Origin: Desulfobacca acetoxidans DSM 11109
GTDB taxonomy: Bacteria > Desulfobacterota > Desulfobaccia > Desulfobaccales > Desulfobaccaceae
Direction: 5' to 3'
NCBI RefSeq assembly: GCF_000195295.1
Contig: NC_015388.1
Span: 1,426,001-1,490,000, forward strand
Length of the DNA stretch: 64,000 bases
Positions 1 to 8,550 of this stretch are shown here, in pieces. Each line of letters starts with the position of its first letter. Position 1 is the first letter of the stretch. The notes below the pieces were generated by a model. That model was not told the DNA's origin. It did no database searches and saw only the letters and a program-made list of their open reading frames with translations. Position numbers and translations under genes: made by a program.

Positions 1-391
1 CTTGTGATAACCGAAGAAATAATACCTGAAACTCATTCTCGAGGCAATGACCGGGAAGCTAGCATAGGTGTGATTCTTGGTTTTATTATTATGATGGTTT
101 TTGATAATATCTTTAGTTAAAAAATAAAATAGCATTAACACGATGCAGGGAACTTCTCATTCGTCAATGAAATAAACAAACGAGTTGATGTTAGATGAAG
201 GCTTTCAAAAATGCTGATTATAAACTTATAGTTGCATAATTGCGGTTAATGAACCAATTTCTTTCAAGAGAATGACATTATTTAATGATCTCAATTCATG
301 CATAAGTGGTGGAAGTGTATTTCGAGAAATTTGGTGATTGCAACCGGCGCTGCCCGGCAGCGCCCATTAAATCAAGACAAGGAGAAAAACC
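1..391. other. AT-rich stretch with no recognised gene
   Basis: I see no convincing coding region here. The stretch is clearly more AT-rich than the rest of the window, and its last 20 bases supply the ribosome binding site of the small ORF starting at 392. It may hold that gene's promoter, but I cannot place consensus boxes with confidence. Confidence 0.5.
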
Positions 392-553
392 ATGGCAGAC
401 AAAGAGATCCTTTTTTCGGACAAGGACCAGCAAGAGATCGAAGCTATTGTCATCGACAGGGATAAAGACGAAGCCCTGCGTTTTCTGAACAAACTGCTGG
501 AATGGATAAAAGGCCATCCCGGCCGTGTCTGCGGCCCGGCGCCCATTCAATAA
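392..553 (+). CDS. small hypothetical protein, 53 aa
   Basis: This is a short complete ORF with a good ribosome binding site (AAGGAG, about 6 bases before the ATG). The product is charged (many D, E, K, R), begins MADKEILFSDKDQQEIEAI, and ends with a Gly/Pro/Cys-containing tail (HPGRVCGPAPIQ). I recognise no family, signal peptide or membrane segment. An amphipathic helix is plausible for the middle (EALRFLNKLLEWI). It stands alone: the next gene is 470 bp away on the other strand. The good RBS and protein-like composition support it as real, but a short ORF can arise by chance. Confidence 0.55.
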   Translation: MADKEILFSDKDQQEIEAIVIDRDKDEALRFLNKLLEWIKGHPGRVCGPAPIQ

Positions 554-1025
554 TTTGCGCCCTTAATGGCTTTCAGAGAGAATCTGGAAAGGCTGGCTCT
601 GGTGGTTGACACTTATGCCTACCAGGTCGGCCTTTCCGTGTTGTAGGCTTTTGCTGAGTACCAGGATATGCGTTATCTGGCCTGCCTGGGGGATTGCTTT
701 TTGGTACCTTTCCAGTCCTAACTCCAGATGGATCAGAGGCACCGGTTGTATAAGGTATTCGACGCGTATGGCCCAGGAATGCCCGAGGCCACAGGGCGCA
801 GTATCGCCTTGAATCTGTCCGATCAGATCTACCTGCCCACACCCCGGCCTTTCTCTGTACTTATTGTCTCTTTCGGGGAATTGAGGAATTTTATATTTTT
901 TGGATTCCCGGACTGCCTCGCTTCCTCAGAATGACGGGTGTGGAGGCTTTGCAGCGCCTTACTGCAATTATCAGTTGTATCCCCCTGTAAAACCTAACCT
1001 GACTGTGCCTGGTGGTCATCGTTCG
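554..1025. other. intergenic region, possibly decayed coding sequence
   Basis: No intact gene is supported. Around 590-850 the plus strand reads as protein-like stretches interrupted by stop codons in one frame (for example near 648-650 and 718-720). This could be an old broken gene, but I cannot name a family. Open frames on both strands here look like shadows. Confidence 0.35.
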
Positions 1026-2429
1026 TTAAGCCTTGGTTTGCCCAGAACGTCGTTTGAAAAGGAAGTAAAGGGCCAGGCCCGCTGCGATGGCGGCCAAGCC
1101 GGTGAGTGAAACATAAGGCTTGTTGATGATGGAAAAAAGGATAATCCAGAGATTGCCTGCCATAAACAAGATGGGGGTGAAAGGATACCCCAGGGTTTTA
1201 TAAGGCAAGTCCGGAGCTGGTTGCCGGTGCCGCAAAACCATGAGCCCCGCCACGGTGATCAGGGAGAACAGCGACAGGGTGAAACCGATAAAGATCAGCA
1301 AATTTTCGAAGGAGGCGGTCAGCACCATACCCAGAGCCAGGCTGCCCTGGAGCCAAATGGCGTTGGCCGGGGTGCCGGAGCGGCTGCTCACCCTGCTGAG
1401 GCCCGAGAAAAACAGCCCGTCTTGCGCCATGGCCAGATAGACCCGAGGGCCGGTCATCATCATGGCGCTGATGAGGGACAGGAGGCTTAAAGCGATAACT
1501 GCGGCAAACGTCCGGCTGACCTCGGGGCCAAACAAGGCCAGGGCGGCCTTTTCTCCTACTTCCAGGACGCCGCTCATCTCCTGGACCGGCAGGCCATAGA
1601 GAAAGATCACATTGATAAGCAGGTATAGGACGGTAACCACCAGGGTGCCGCACACTAAAGCCAGGGGAATATTGCGGGTGGGTTGGGAGATTTCACTGCC
1701 CATATAGGCCGCGGCATTCCAGCCGCTGTAGGCGAAAGTAATGAAAATAAGCGAGGTGGCGAAAGAACTGGAAAAATAAAGACCTACCGGCGGCGCCGCG
1801 CCCAAATGGGTCAGAGAACCGCGGCCATACATGAAGCCCAGGAAAATAAAGGCCAGGATGAGGGTGACCTTAAAGAGGGTGAGCAGGTTCTGGACGCGGC
1901 TGCCTAGAAACAGGCTGTGGCGGTGAATCATGGAGAAGACCACGATTATTGCGGAGGCTAACAGGGTAACCGGTGAAATGGTCAGCACCGTCAGCCCCTG
2001 GATTTTGTAAGTGAAGCCCAGAGCCGCGGGGAACCCGGCGCTTCCCAGAAGATACACCGCAAAGGCCATGGCCCCCGCGGCAATGGGGGCTGAAAAGCCT
2101 ACAATGAGGGAGATCCAGCCGGATAAAAAAGCCACCGATTCACCAAAAATCTCCCGCAAAAAGGCGTATTCCCCGCCGGCTCGAGGATAGCGGGACCCCA
2201 ACTCGCCGTAACACAGGGCACCGGCCAGGGCAAACAACCCGCCGGCAGCCCAGCACGCCAGCAAGGCCCAGGGATTTTGCAATTCCTGGATAGCGAAGCC
2301 TGAGGTGGTGAAGATGCCAGCGCCCACCATGTTGGCCACCACCAGGATGATGGCAGAAAACAGGCTGAGCTCGTGGCGGCTTTGCGGCGCCGAGAGTTCG
2401 GTGGCTACAGCCGGGACAGTGCGGTTCAT
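1026..2429 (-). CDS. APC-superfamily amino acid permease
   Basis: This is an inner-membrane amino acid/polyamine transporter of the APC superfamily, expected to work by proton- or solute-coupled uptake or exchange. About 12 hydrophobic segments span the 467 residues. TM1 carries the family's GAGIF substrate-binding motif (about residues 36-40) and the conserved GGE(Y) element follows TM3. I chose the start at 2429 (MNRTVPAV) because it places TM1 at the usual distance from the N-terminus. Upstream in-frame ATGs at 2471 and 2549 are possible, and 2471 has a GGAG close in front. The substrate cannot be told from sequence. It is last in the leftward series after the receptor and methylase genes, but an 80-bp or larger gap makes co-transcription uncertain. 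Confidence 0.85.
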   Translation of the reverse strand: MNRTVPAVATELSAPQSRHELSLFSAIILVVANMVGAGIFTTSGFAIQELQNPWALLACWAAGGLFALAGALCYGELGSRYPRAGGEYAFLREIFGESVAFLSGWISLIVGFSAPIAAGAMAFAVYLLGSAGFPAALGFTYKIQGLTVLTISPVTLLASAIIVVFSMIHRHSLFLGSRVQNLLTLFKVTLILAFIFLGFMYGRGSLTHLGAAPPVGLYFSSSFATSLIFITFAYSGWNAAAYMGSEISQPTRNIPLALVCGTLVVTVLYLLINVIFLYGLPVQEMSGVLEVGEKAALALFGPEVSRTFAAVIALSLLSLISAMMMTGPRVYLAMAQDGLFFSGLSRVSSRSGTPANAIWLQGSLALGMVLTASFENLLIFIGFTLSLFSLITVAGLMVLRHRQPAPDLPYKTLGYPFTPILFMAGNLWIILFSIINKPYVSLTGLAAIAAGLALYFLFKRRSGQTKA

Positions 2430-2637
2430 TTTTTTCCCAACTTTCAGAGTATTGAAATTATTGAGCGGCATAATCTCCGGGGTCCCTTGGGCGCGGCGGT
2501 TAAACCCCTGCTGGGGCGCACCGACATTGACGCGGGTTTTGCCGGTCATATCGAAACGGAAGCAACATTCGGCGCCGAGAACCTCTTTACCAATTTGCAG
2601 TCGCGCAGAACCGATCTCTTAGACCGCGACGAACCCT

Positions 2638-3579
2638 TTACGGTTGGCCCTTGCTCGGCTTTTCCCCGGAAGACCGCTCCGGCAGGTTCAACACCGACCT
2701 GGGGAAACGGGCCCCATCCAGGCATCGACCCACAATAATCAAGCCCATAAATTCCTCTTTTTCGGCGGCGAGTTTTTCCTGAATGTTTTTCAGGGTTCCT
2801 TTGACTATCTTCTCCTTATCCGGATAGCCGGCGAAAAAGACCACCGCCGCCGGAAGCTCTTCCGGATTATGTTTCTTTAAAGCAGTAAAGATATCATTGG
2901 CTTCTTTTAAACCCGCGTAAACCACCAGGGTGCCGGAAATGCGCGCAAAATCCCGGGCCAGGTCATCCCGGTCGGGCTGGCCGAAGAAGCAATATCCCGC
3001 CGTCTGAGACATAAAGCGGGCTTCCCCGCCGGTGCTCGGGCGCTTTAAAGCAGCCATGCAGGCGGACAAGGCCCCCACTCCGGGGATAATTTCCACCCGG
3101 TCGTCGTTCAGCCCTTCCATGAGCCAATATGCCCGGCTGTAAACCGTGGGGTCGCCGCCGTCCAACAGGGCCACCTTCTTGCCCTGGTCCAGGAGGCCCT
3201 TGACCCGCTGGACAAATTTATCCCGTTGCCGCATCTTTTCCTCCACTAAGGCGCGTCTTTCCTCCGGAGGGAGATTGGGCAACAACATTACCCACATCTT
3301 CCCCTGGTGCCACCACAGCTCCTTCCAGGGGTCTTCCACCTTTTTGCCGTTGAGACATGACTGGAACAGTTTCTGCAGCTCCGGATGACAGAGGATTAGG
3401 TCTGCCTTGTTTATGGTATCCATGGCCTTCAGGGTGGCGTGTTCCGGGCCGGCCGGACCGGTGCCGACGAGGTAAAATTTTCCCGGGGCCGGCGGCGCCG
3501 CCATTCCGGTAAACGCGCCCCCAACCAGGCACAAACCGGTTGCCAGCAACAGTCGCAGCAACTTCCACTTGGTCATCAT
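2638..3579 (-). CDS. exported tetrapyrrole-methylase-like SAM-dependent protein
   Basis: The body of this 313-aa protein matches the tetrapyrrole (corrin/porphyrin) methylase fold. It has an N-terminal glycine-rich loop FYLVGTGPAGPE, a central GGDPTVYS motif and an IIPGVGALSACMA motif, all of which form the SAM and substrate cleft in CbiF/CobA-type enzymes. Unlike cytosolic family members it starts with a clear signal peptide or anchor (KWKLLRLLLATGLCLVGGA, then GMAA), so it is probably exported or membrane-tethered. The start at 3579 follows an AGGAGG-rich site; the tandem ATG at 3576 is equivalent. It lies directly downstream of a TonB-dependent receptor, which suggests a role in handling a tetrapyrrole or metal chelate. 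Whether it still methylates is unknown, since SAM is not expected in the periplasm. Confidence 0.75.
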   Translation of the reverse strand: MMTKWKLLRLLLATGLCLVGGAFTGMAAPPAPGKFYLVGTGPAGPEHATLKAMDTINKADLILCHPELQKLFQSCLNGKKVEDPWKELWWHQGKMWVMLLPNLPPEERRALVEEKMRQRDKFVQRVKGLLDQGKKVALLDGGDPTVYSRAYWLMEGLNDDRVEIIPGVGALSACMAALKRPSTGGEARFMSQTAGYCFFGQPDRDDLARDFARISGTLVVYAGLKEANDIFTALKKHNPEELPAAVVFFAGYPDKEKIVKGTLKNIQEKLAAEKEEFMGLIIVGRCLDGARFPRSVLNLPERSSGEKPSKGQP

Positions 3580-3678
3580 TTCCTCCTCCTCTTCAGGTTG
3601 ATTCTCATTGAATTGTCGTGTGTGCTTACATAAGGTGCAGTAATAACTGGAGTCAATTGAAGACCCCAAAACCTTTTA

Positions 3679-5712
3679 TCAAAATTGATACTTCAATCCC
3701 CCCAGTACCTCCCATTGCGGCAAGGGGACCATTGCTATACCGGTGACGAGATCGCCCGTATAGGCATCCGAAGCATAGCGTCGGGGAGAAAACGTTGCGT
3801 CTAGTGTCGCCGTCCACTTTTTGTAGCCGTAGGTCAATTTCCAGTGATATTGATCAAATTGCGAGGCGATCAGGGTACCGGTCGCATCGATGGGAATCCG
3901 GCTGACGCGCAGATAGTAAAAATCCAGGCCAAACCTTTGATCACGCCAGGGTTTATGGAACTCCAAGCCGACGATGCCTTGGTCCTCGGGGGTACGGGGG
4001 ATATAAACTGCCCCCGGCGTACTCGGATTCTTTAGCCGGGCTCGCGCATCCATCCAACTCCCGTATAAGGTGAGATCCCGAGTCAGGAAGATCCTGGCCT
4101 CGACTTCGAGGCCCGTGCGTTTGGAGGTCCCCAGGTTTTCATACATCTGGGTTGCAGGGTTTAACGCCCCCTCCCCATGATACAAGGTATTAAAATAATC
4201 AAAGCTGACATAGACCCGATTAAACAGGAGGCCGTTGATGCCCACGTCCCAGGACTCCAACTTGGACAGCCCCAGATTGAAGTTCTTTTTTTGGATCGCC
4301 GAGGATGGAGACAGTTCGAAAGCTGCTGGGGAACGGAAGCCCCGCCCTTTGTTGGCGAAGATATTGATATCCTTATAGGGAGTGATAACCACCCCGATCT
4401 TGGGGCTCCACAAATTGGGGCTAGCCTTTCCGGAATTTTGAGGGTACAATTCATTAACTAGGTTAATTGCATATTGGTCGAAACGCCCCCCGCCCATAAA
4501 CTTTATGAAAGAGAAAGGCTTGTACTGAGCCTGGGTAAAAAACCCGGTGCTAAATACATCGAATGCATAATCCTGGGTATGTTTTATTAAGGTATAATAA
4601 TTCAATGTATTCCAGCGGTTCTGACTGACCGCGTCATAACGCAGGTCGTTGCCCACCTCCAAGGAAAGACATTCAAAGGGCCGGTAATCATACAAAAGCT
4701 TCCAGCCGAAGTAGTTTTCAAAGGTGAATGCTCGATATTGAGGTTGAGGCGGATATGTTCCCGAGATATTGTTCTGATGATAGCAATAGTAAAGGGTGCC
4801 GTGGAAGCCTTCCTCACCGCCCCTGGGTTCATAATTCACCACTAGGTTAGCCATTTCGGCATCGCCACGTTCGTTATTATCCACCGCGCTTGTTCGGCTT
4901 AATCCGGACTTCATACTGTTTATATTCAGGAAACCGGGATTTCCGCAGGAACGGGCCACATAATGAATACGGGCCGATAAATCCCCCTGCCATAATGGGA
5001 AAGTGAATTTATTGAAGAATTGCCCCCGATCGTAATTACTATTGTCACGATAGCCGTCCCGGCTATAACCTTCCCATACCAGAAAAGGCGTTATATTCTT
5101 TAATGAGGAACTCCAAGATGGGTCGCTGAGGACCCCCACGCCTTGCACCGTCCCATAGGTGCCCCCATAGAACCCCACACTGGGCTGATCCACCTTTTTG
5201 GTAATGATGTTGATGACTCCACCCAAGGTAAAATCGCCATATAGAGCGGAGAAAGGGCCCTTAATGACTTCGATGCGTTCGACCATTTCCGGAACCAGCC
5301 ATTCAAGGTCCGCATAGCCGGGGACCAAATCGAGCATGTTCATGGGCATGCCGTCGACGAAAACGGCGACTTCCCTGCTGTGGTTACCGGTAAAACCCCG
5401 CATACTGATTCTGTCTCCCATGAACGCCGATGAGTATTTACTGACATAAACTCCCGGTATTTTTCGGAAGATATCCAAATAATTGGTTACGGGTGTCTTT
5501 TCCAGGTCTTCTTTGGTGACGATATTCACATTCGCGGGCAGACCTTCTGGTTTAATGGTTATTTTGTCCTGTTTTTCCACCAGACGTTGGCTTTCCACTA
5601 CCACTTCCGGGATGTCCTCTTCTGCGGCAGCGTCTTTCTCTACGGTGGCAGAAACCGGTGTGGTGCAGAGAGTTAACAAGAAAAGTCCCATTATTAACCA
5701 TCTAATGTTCAT
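3679..5712 (-). CDS. TonB-dependent outer-membrane receptor
   Basis: This is an outer-membrane gated beta-barrel for uptake of a metal chelate, corrinoid or haem, powered by TonB. The 677-aa product has a signal peptide (MNIRWLIMGLFLL...VSA), a TonB box near PEVVVE, a plug domain (about residues 55-165, with the conserved MRGF element), and a long barrel ending in aromatic Phe, as expected for Bam-dependent insertion. The start at 5712 has AAGGAG 7 bases upstream; the longer frame to 5784 lacks support. It follows exbB-exbD-tonB and a structured leader and precedes a tetrapyrrole-methylase-like gene, so a corrinoid or haem-like ligand is the favoured inference. The size does not settle the ligand. 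Confidence 0.92.
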   Translation of the reverse strand: MNIRWLIMGLFLLTLCTTPVSATVEKDAAAEEDIPEVVVESQRLVEKQDKITIKPEGLPANVNIVTKEDLEKTPVTNYLDIFRKIPGVYVSKYSSAFMGDRISMRGFTGNHSREVAVFVDGMPMNMLDLVPGYADLEWLVPEMVERIEVIKGPFSALYGDFTLGGVINIITKKVDQPSVGFYGGTYGTVQGVGVLSDPSWSSSLKNITPFLVWEGYSRDGYRDNSNYDRGQFFNKFTFPLWQGDLSARIHYVARSCGNPGFLNINSMKSGLSRTSAVDNNERGDAEMANLVVNYEPRGGEEGFHGTLYYCYHQNNISGTYPPQPQYRAFTFENYFGWKLLYDYRPFECLSLEVGNDLRYDAVSQNRWNTLNYYTLIKHTQDYAFDVFSTGFFTQAQYKPFSFIKFMGGGRFDQYAINLVNELYPQNSGKASPNLWSPKIGVVITPYKDINIFANKGRGFRSPAAFELSPSSAIQKKNFNLGLSKLESWDVGINGLLFNRVYVSFDYFNTLYHGEGALNPATQMYENLGTSKRTGLEVEARIFLTRDLTLYGSWMDARARLKNPSTPGAVYIPRTPEDQGIVGLEFHKPWRDQRFGLDFYYLRVSRIPIDATGTLIASQFDQYHWKLTYGYKKWTATLDATFSPRRYASDAYTGDLVTGIAMVPLPQWEVLGGLKYQF

Positions 5713-5794
5713 TTTTTTCTCCTTATCCCCTTGCCTTCCTCCCCATTCTTTCGTAATCTGAAAAACAGGGGCTTTGGTGCACACGTGTACGGTT

Positions 5795-6003
5795 AACGGC
5801 CGTCTGTCGCTAGGGTCCTTTCAGGGCAGGGCCACCTTGGCAAAGTCAGCCCCTGCCCTGATTTTTGCCGCCTGTCCTGTAAACGGATCAGGTGGCGGTT
5901 ATGCCGCCGCGGCTTTCTCCATCTTAGTCTTCATGCTACAGCGGTGAGTCTGCGAATGTCCCTGTTCCCTTCCTCTCCGTCAAAAGTGGAAACACCCCGG
6001 TGG
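5795..6003 (-). promoter_or_regulatory. structured leader, candidate cobalamin-type riboswitch
   Basis: Read on the minus strand, the 298-bp gap between tonB and the receptor gene holds elements resembling the cobalamin riboswitch core in the right order: GGTG near the start, AGGGAACAGG, then GCAGACTCACCGCTGTA (compare the GCxGxCxCCGCxRCTGTA core), GCCACCTG, and GGACAGGCGGC. A very stable hairpin follows (arms 5821-5831 and 5851-5861, TCAGGGCAGGG against its complement), which could be the expression platform. The match is degenerate and made by eye. The downstream receptor plus tetrapyrrole-methylase-like gene fits corrinoid control. An unrelated structured leader is the alternative. Confidence 0.42.
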
Positions 6004-6010
6004 TATCTCA

Positions 6011-6736
6011 TTAATATCGCAAAACAAATCTTATCGGCAGCCTGGCGATGCAAGGCGCAGGTTTTCCTTCAATGGTAGCCGGCCGGAAGGTGGAACGTTT
6101 AACCGCTTCCACCGCGGCCTCGTCAAACCCGCCCCCCGCGCTTTTCAAGACCTCGACCTTCTGTAGAGTGCCCCGTTCATCAATGCTCAGCCGCAGTAAC
6201 ACCTTGCCTTCCTGGCCGAGCCGCCGGGCCTGCTCCGGATAGACCGGCGCGGTCCGACTCAGAAAGGCGGGACCGGAGGAACTGCCGAAATCTATGAGGT
6301 GAGGTCCGGTGCCGCTCCCCCCTCCTCGACCCTGCGGCGCAGAAGAGGGTTGTCCTCTGACCGCGGGGGACGATGGGACCGGACCGGGTCGGGCTATAGC
6401 CAGGGAGGGATGCGGCTCCGCCGTTTCCGGGATGATTTGGGGTTTTGGTTTCTGGCGCGGTTTCGGCACGGGTTTCGGGGGGACAGGCTTTACCGGCGCC
6501 TTAAGCTGCCTCAAAGACGCCTGCCGGGGCTGGGTGGAACACATCACCGCATCCTGAATATTGTCCGCCAGAAAGATTCTCTGGATCGTCATCTCTTTCA
6601 GCTTTTTCGGTCTGGGCAGATCTTTTTGAAGCCACAATACGGATGCGCCTAGCAGCCCGTGCAGGGCCATAGAAGTTAGAGCCGCCAGGGTGCAACTATG
6701 CCATTTTGAGTCGGATTTGGGGATTGTCGCATTCAT
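6011..6736 (-). CDS. tonB: TonB energy-transducing protein
   Basis: TonB links the proton motive force harvested by ExbB/ExbD to outer-membrane receptors across the periplasm. The 241-aa protein has one N-terminal membrane anchor (about residues 15-36), a long Pro/Lys-rich periplasmic spacer (PPKPVPKPRQKPKPQ, about 85-105), a Gly/Ser/Pro linker, and a C-terminal TonB domain (about 160-241) with YPEQARRLGQEGKVLLRL and STFRPA motifs. It begins one base after the exbD stop codon, so the three genes form one leftward operon that also feeds the receptor gene. Confidence 0.93.
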   Translation of the reverse strand: MNATIPKSDSKWHSCTLAALTSMALHGLLGASVLWLQKDLPRPKKLKEMTIQRIFLADNIQDAVMCSTQPRQASLRQLKAPVKPVPPKPVPKPRQKPKPQIIPETAEPHPSLAIARPGPVPSSPAVRGQPSSAPQGRGGGSGTGPHLIDFGSSSGPAFLSRTAPVYPEQARRLGQEGKVLLRLSIDERGTLQKVEVLKSAGGGFDEAAVEAVKRSTFRPATIEGKPAPCIARLPIRFVLRY

Positions 6737-6738
6737 GG

Positions 6739-7137
6739 CTATTGACGTTGTTCTACCTCAATACCGATGCGCTCCACTTTCAGGCGCTTCAGATTATCAA
6801 TGACCTCGATGAGGCGGCCATGCCGGATTTCTCTATCTGCGGCAATGACCGCCTGGGGTTCCGGATCCTGTGACTGCGCCCGAAAGACCTGCTCAAACTC
6901 ACCGTAATGGTTCAGCCGTACCCCATTGATGGCGATCTGTCCCTCTGCATTGATAGCGATGATGATGGGGTGTTTCTCGTTTTTTTCCGCTTCGGTGGCC
7001 TTGGGCAGGGCGATGGAAAAGGTGCGGGGTTGCAACAGCGTGGCAGTCAGCATAAAAATGATCAGGATCACGAGCACGATGTCCACAAAAGGGGTCATAT
7101 TGATCTCGGTGATGGGACCTTGAACTTGGTCTTTCAT
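6739..7137 (-). CDS. exbD: ExbD/TolR-type biopolymer transport protein
   Basis: ExbD is the single-spanning partner of ExbB in the proton-driven TonB motor. The 132-aa protein has the usual short cytoplasmic N-terminus (INMTPFVDIVLVILIIFML) with the conserved aspartate in the membrane helix that is needed for proton coupling, followed by a periplasmic domain. Its start overlaps the exbB stop by four bases, indicating translational coupling. The length is normal for the family. Confidence 0.95.
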   Translation of the reverse strand: MKDQVQGPITEINMTPFVDIVLVILIIFMLTATLLQPRTFSIALPKATEAEKNEKHPIIIAINAEGQIAINGVRLNHYGEFEQVFRAQSQDPEPQAVIAADREIRHGRLIEVIDNLKRLKVERIGIEVEQRQ

Positions 7138-7829
7138 ACCAATCTCCCGACCCTCCGGGGGGACTTGGAAAGTTCCACGTCTGGAATGGAAATCTCGGCA
7201 GTCCCGGTTGCCCCATCGAGGTGGGCCAAGAGAAGCTGCTCCAGAACCCGGGAGCGTTCCAGCACTACCTGAAGGCGGTGATGAAAAAGGTTGTACATTA
7301 CCACCGCTGGTATGGCCACCAAGAGACCTACGGCAGTGGCGATCAGGGCCTCGGCGATGCCCGCCATGACCGCCGGGCCACCGCCGCCTTCGGCCAGGGC
7401 TAAGTCTTTGAAGGCATGGATGATTCCTAAGACGGTGCCGAAAAGGCCGATGAAGGGGGCATTGGCTCCCAAGGTTCCTAGAAAACCCAATCTTTTTCCC
7501 AGATAAAGGCCTACCTGCAACCGCTCCCCCTTCATGATGTCCTGTACAGCCGCCTTGCTCCGGGGAATTTCCCGGAGGCCGACTAGCAGTACCCGGGCTT
7601 CCATACTGCGTTCCTGCTCACATCGGGAAATGATCCGGGGCCAGTCTTCTTGCCTCAGGGATGTTTTAATTTCGGCCACAAACCGATCCTGGTTGAAACG
7701 GTGACGATAAAAGATCAGGGTCTTGTCGATCATGATCGCCACCGAGGCGACACTTAACCCGAGGAGCAGCCATAGAACCCAGGTACTGCCGCCGACGGTC
7801 AGGTCAAGCAAGCTTTTGGTCAAATCCAT
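7134..7829 (-). CDS. exbB: ExbB/MotA/TolQ-type proton channel
   Basis: ExbB is the multi-spanning proton-channel subunit of the TonB energising complex in the inner membrane. There are three hydrophobic segments: one N-terminal (about 15-37) and two in the C-terminal half around APFIGLFGTVLGIIHAF and ALIATAVGLLVAIPAVVMYN, which are the family signature regions. I prefer the start at 7829 (GGGGGA 5 bases upstream, giving a typical N-terminus). An ATG at 7865 with AAGG in front is also possible. It is first in the exbB-exbD-tonB operon. The AT-rich 7866-7990 stretch upstream probably carries the promoter, likely under the neighbouring DtxR-type regulator. Confidence 0.93.
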   Translation of the reverse strand: MDLTKSLLDLTVGGSTWVLWLLLGLSVASVAIMIDKTLIFYRHRFNQDRFVAEIKTSLRQEDWPRIISRCEQERSMEARVLLVGLREIPRSKAAVQDIMKGERLQVGLYLGKRLGFLGTLGANAPFIGLFGTVLGIIHAFKDLALAEGGGGPAVMAGIAEALIATAVGLLVAIPAVVMYNLFHHRLQVVLERSRVLEQLLLAHLDGATGTAEISIPDVELSKSPRRVGRLV

Positions 7830-7999
7830 TTTGATCCCCCAAAAATGAAAAAGCCATGAAGTCATTATTACCTTGGAGTCGCCCTAAAGTAACTTGTACT
7901 ATCCCATGTTCTTCGTTTTTATGTTTTATTTATAATACAATGTTTAAATTAACAAACTTATCGCTCAAAAAAAATTAGCTCACCTCGATATTTTGAGCC

Positions 8000-8515
8000 T
8001 TACCCCACCTCAAGACCGTTTTTTGTCACATCTTCCAGGCACAAGCTGAGGCAGTGTTCACAGTTTTTCTGCGTCAGATCCCCGTTGCAGAAGTGCTGAA
8101 AACCGAGAATCCATTTTTTGCCTGTCAGGGGACAAACCTCCAAAAAGTCGCAGAACAGAATCAGTCGATCCCCGATGAGTCGCGGGAGGGCATGTTCCAT
8201 CCGGCAGGCGACTTCTTCGGCTAGATGCTCTTCAATGGTAAGGACCTGAACGAAAAAGTTGAGCAAGGCTTCATGACGCCATACCACATCCTGGGCCAGG
8301 GCAGCACCCTGGGGAGTCAGGGTGACTACGTCATAGGGGGCATAATTAATCAGCTTATTTTCGGCCAAGTTCCGCAAGGCCGCGGTCACTGAGGATTTGT
8401 GCACCCTCAGGCTGGCAGCGATATCCTTCCCTCGGGCAACCCGTTTTTCTGCCACGATATGGAAAATGGCCTCCAGATAATCTTCCATGCTAGCGCTCAG
8501 GGATAGGTTTTCCAT
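8000..8515 (-). CDS. DtxR/MntR-family metal-dependent repressor
   Basis: This is a metal-sensing transcription factor of the DtxR/IdeR/MntR family, expected to repress iron or manganese uptake genes when the metal is plentiful. The 171-aa product has the typical N-terminal opening MEDYLEAIF, a winged helix-turn-helix (about residues 25-65, RGKDIAASLRVHKSSVTAAL), and the metal-binding dimerisation helix EEVACRMEHAL with Cys, Glu and His ligands. The C-terminus has an additional cysteine cluster (FC...CEHCLSLC) that might bind another metal or be redox-active. It lies 134 bp upstream of exbB on the same strand, consistent with control of the uptake operon and of itself. Confidence 0.88.
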   Translation of the reverse strand: MENLSLSASMEDYLEAIFHIVAEKRVARGKDIAASLRVHKSSVTAALRNLAENKLINYAPYDVVTLTPQGAALAQDVVWRHEALLNFFVQVLTIEEHLAEEVACRMEHALPRLIGDRLILFCDFLEVCPLTGKKWILGFQHFCNGDLTQKNCEHCLSLCLEDVTKNGLEVG

Positions 8516-8535
8516 GTTGGAACCCTCTCATTATA

Positions 8536-8550
8536 GTTTAGATAATAAAC
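8536..8550. promoter_or_regulatory. palindrome GTTTA-N5-TAAAC upstream of the DtxR-type gene
   Basis: A perfect 5-bp inverted repeat with a 5-bp centre (GTTTAGATAATAAAC) lies about 21 bp upstream of the regulator's ATG. Its size and AT-richness resemble operators of DtxR/MntR-family repressors, so autoregulation is plausible. A looser GTTTAAATTAAC element at about 7945-7956 lies before exbB and may be a second site. Both were found by eye. Confidence 0.35.

Noticed and set aside
573-934. Open frames of 68-89 codons on both strands
   Set aside because: They have no ribosome site, low-complexity arginine/proline-rich composition on the minus strand, and no family resemblance.
5821-5861. Stable hairpin as a simple tonB terminator
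   Set aside because: There is no T-run after it on the minus strand and it lies within a longer structured leader of the receptor gene, so I treat it as part of that leader.
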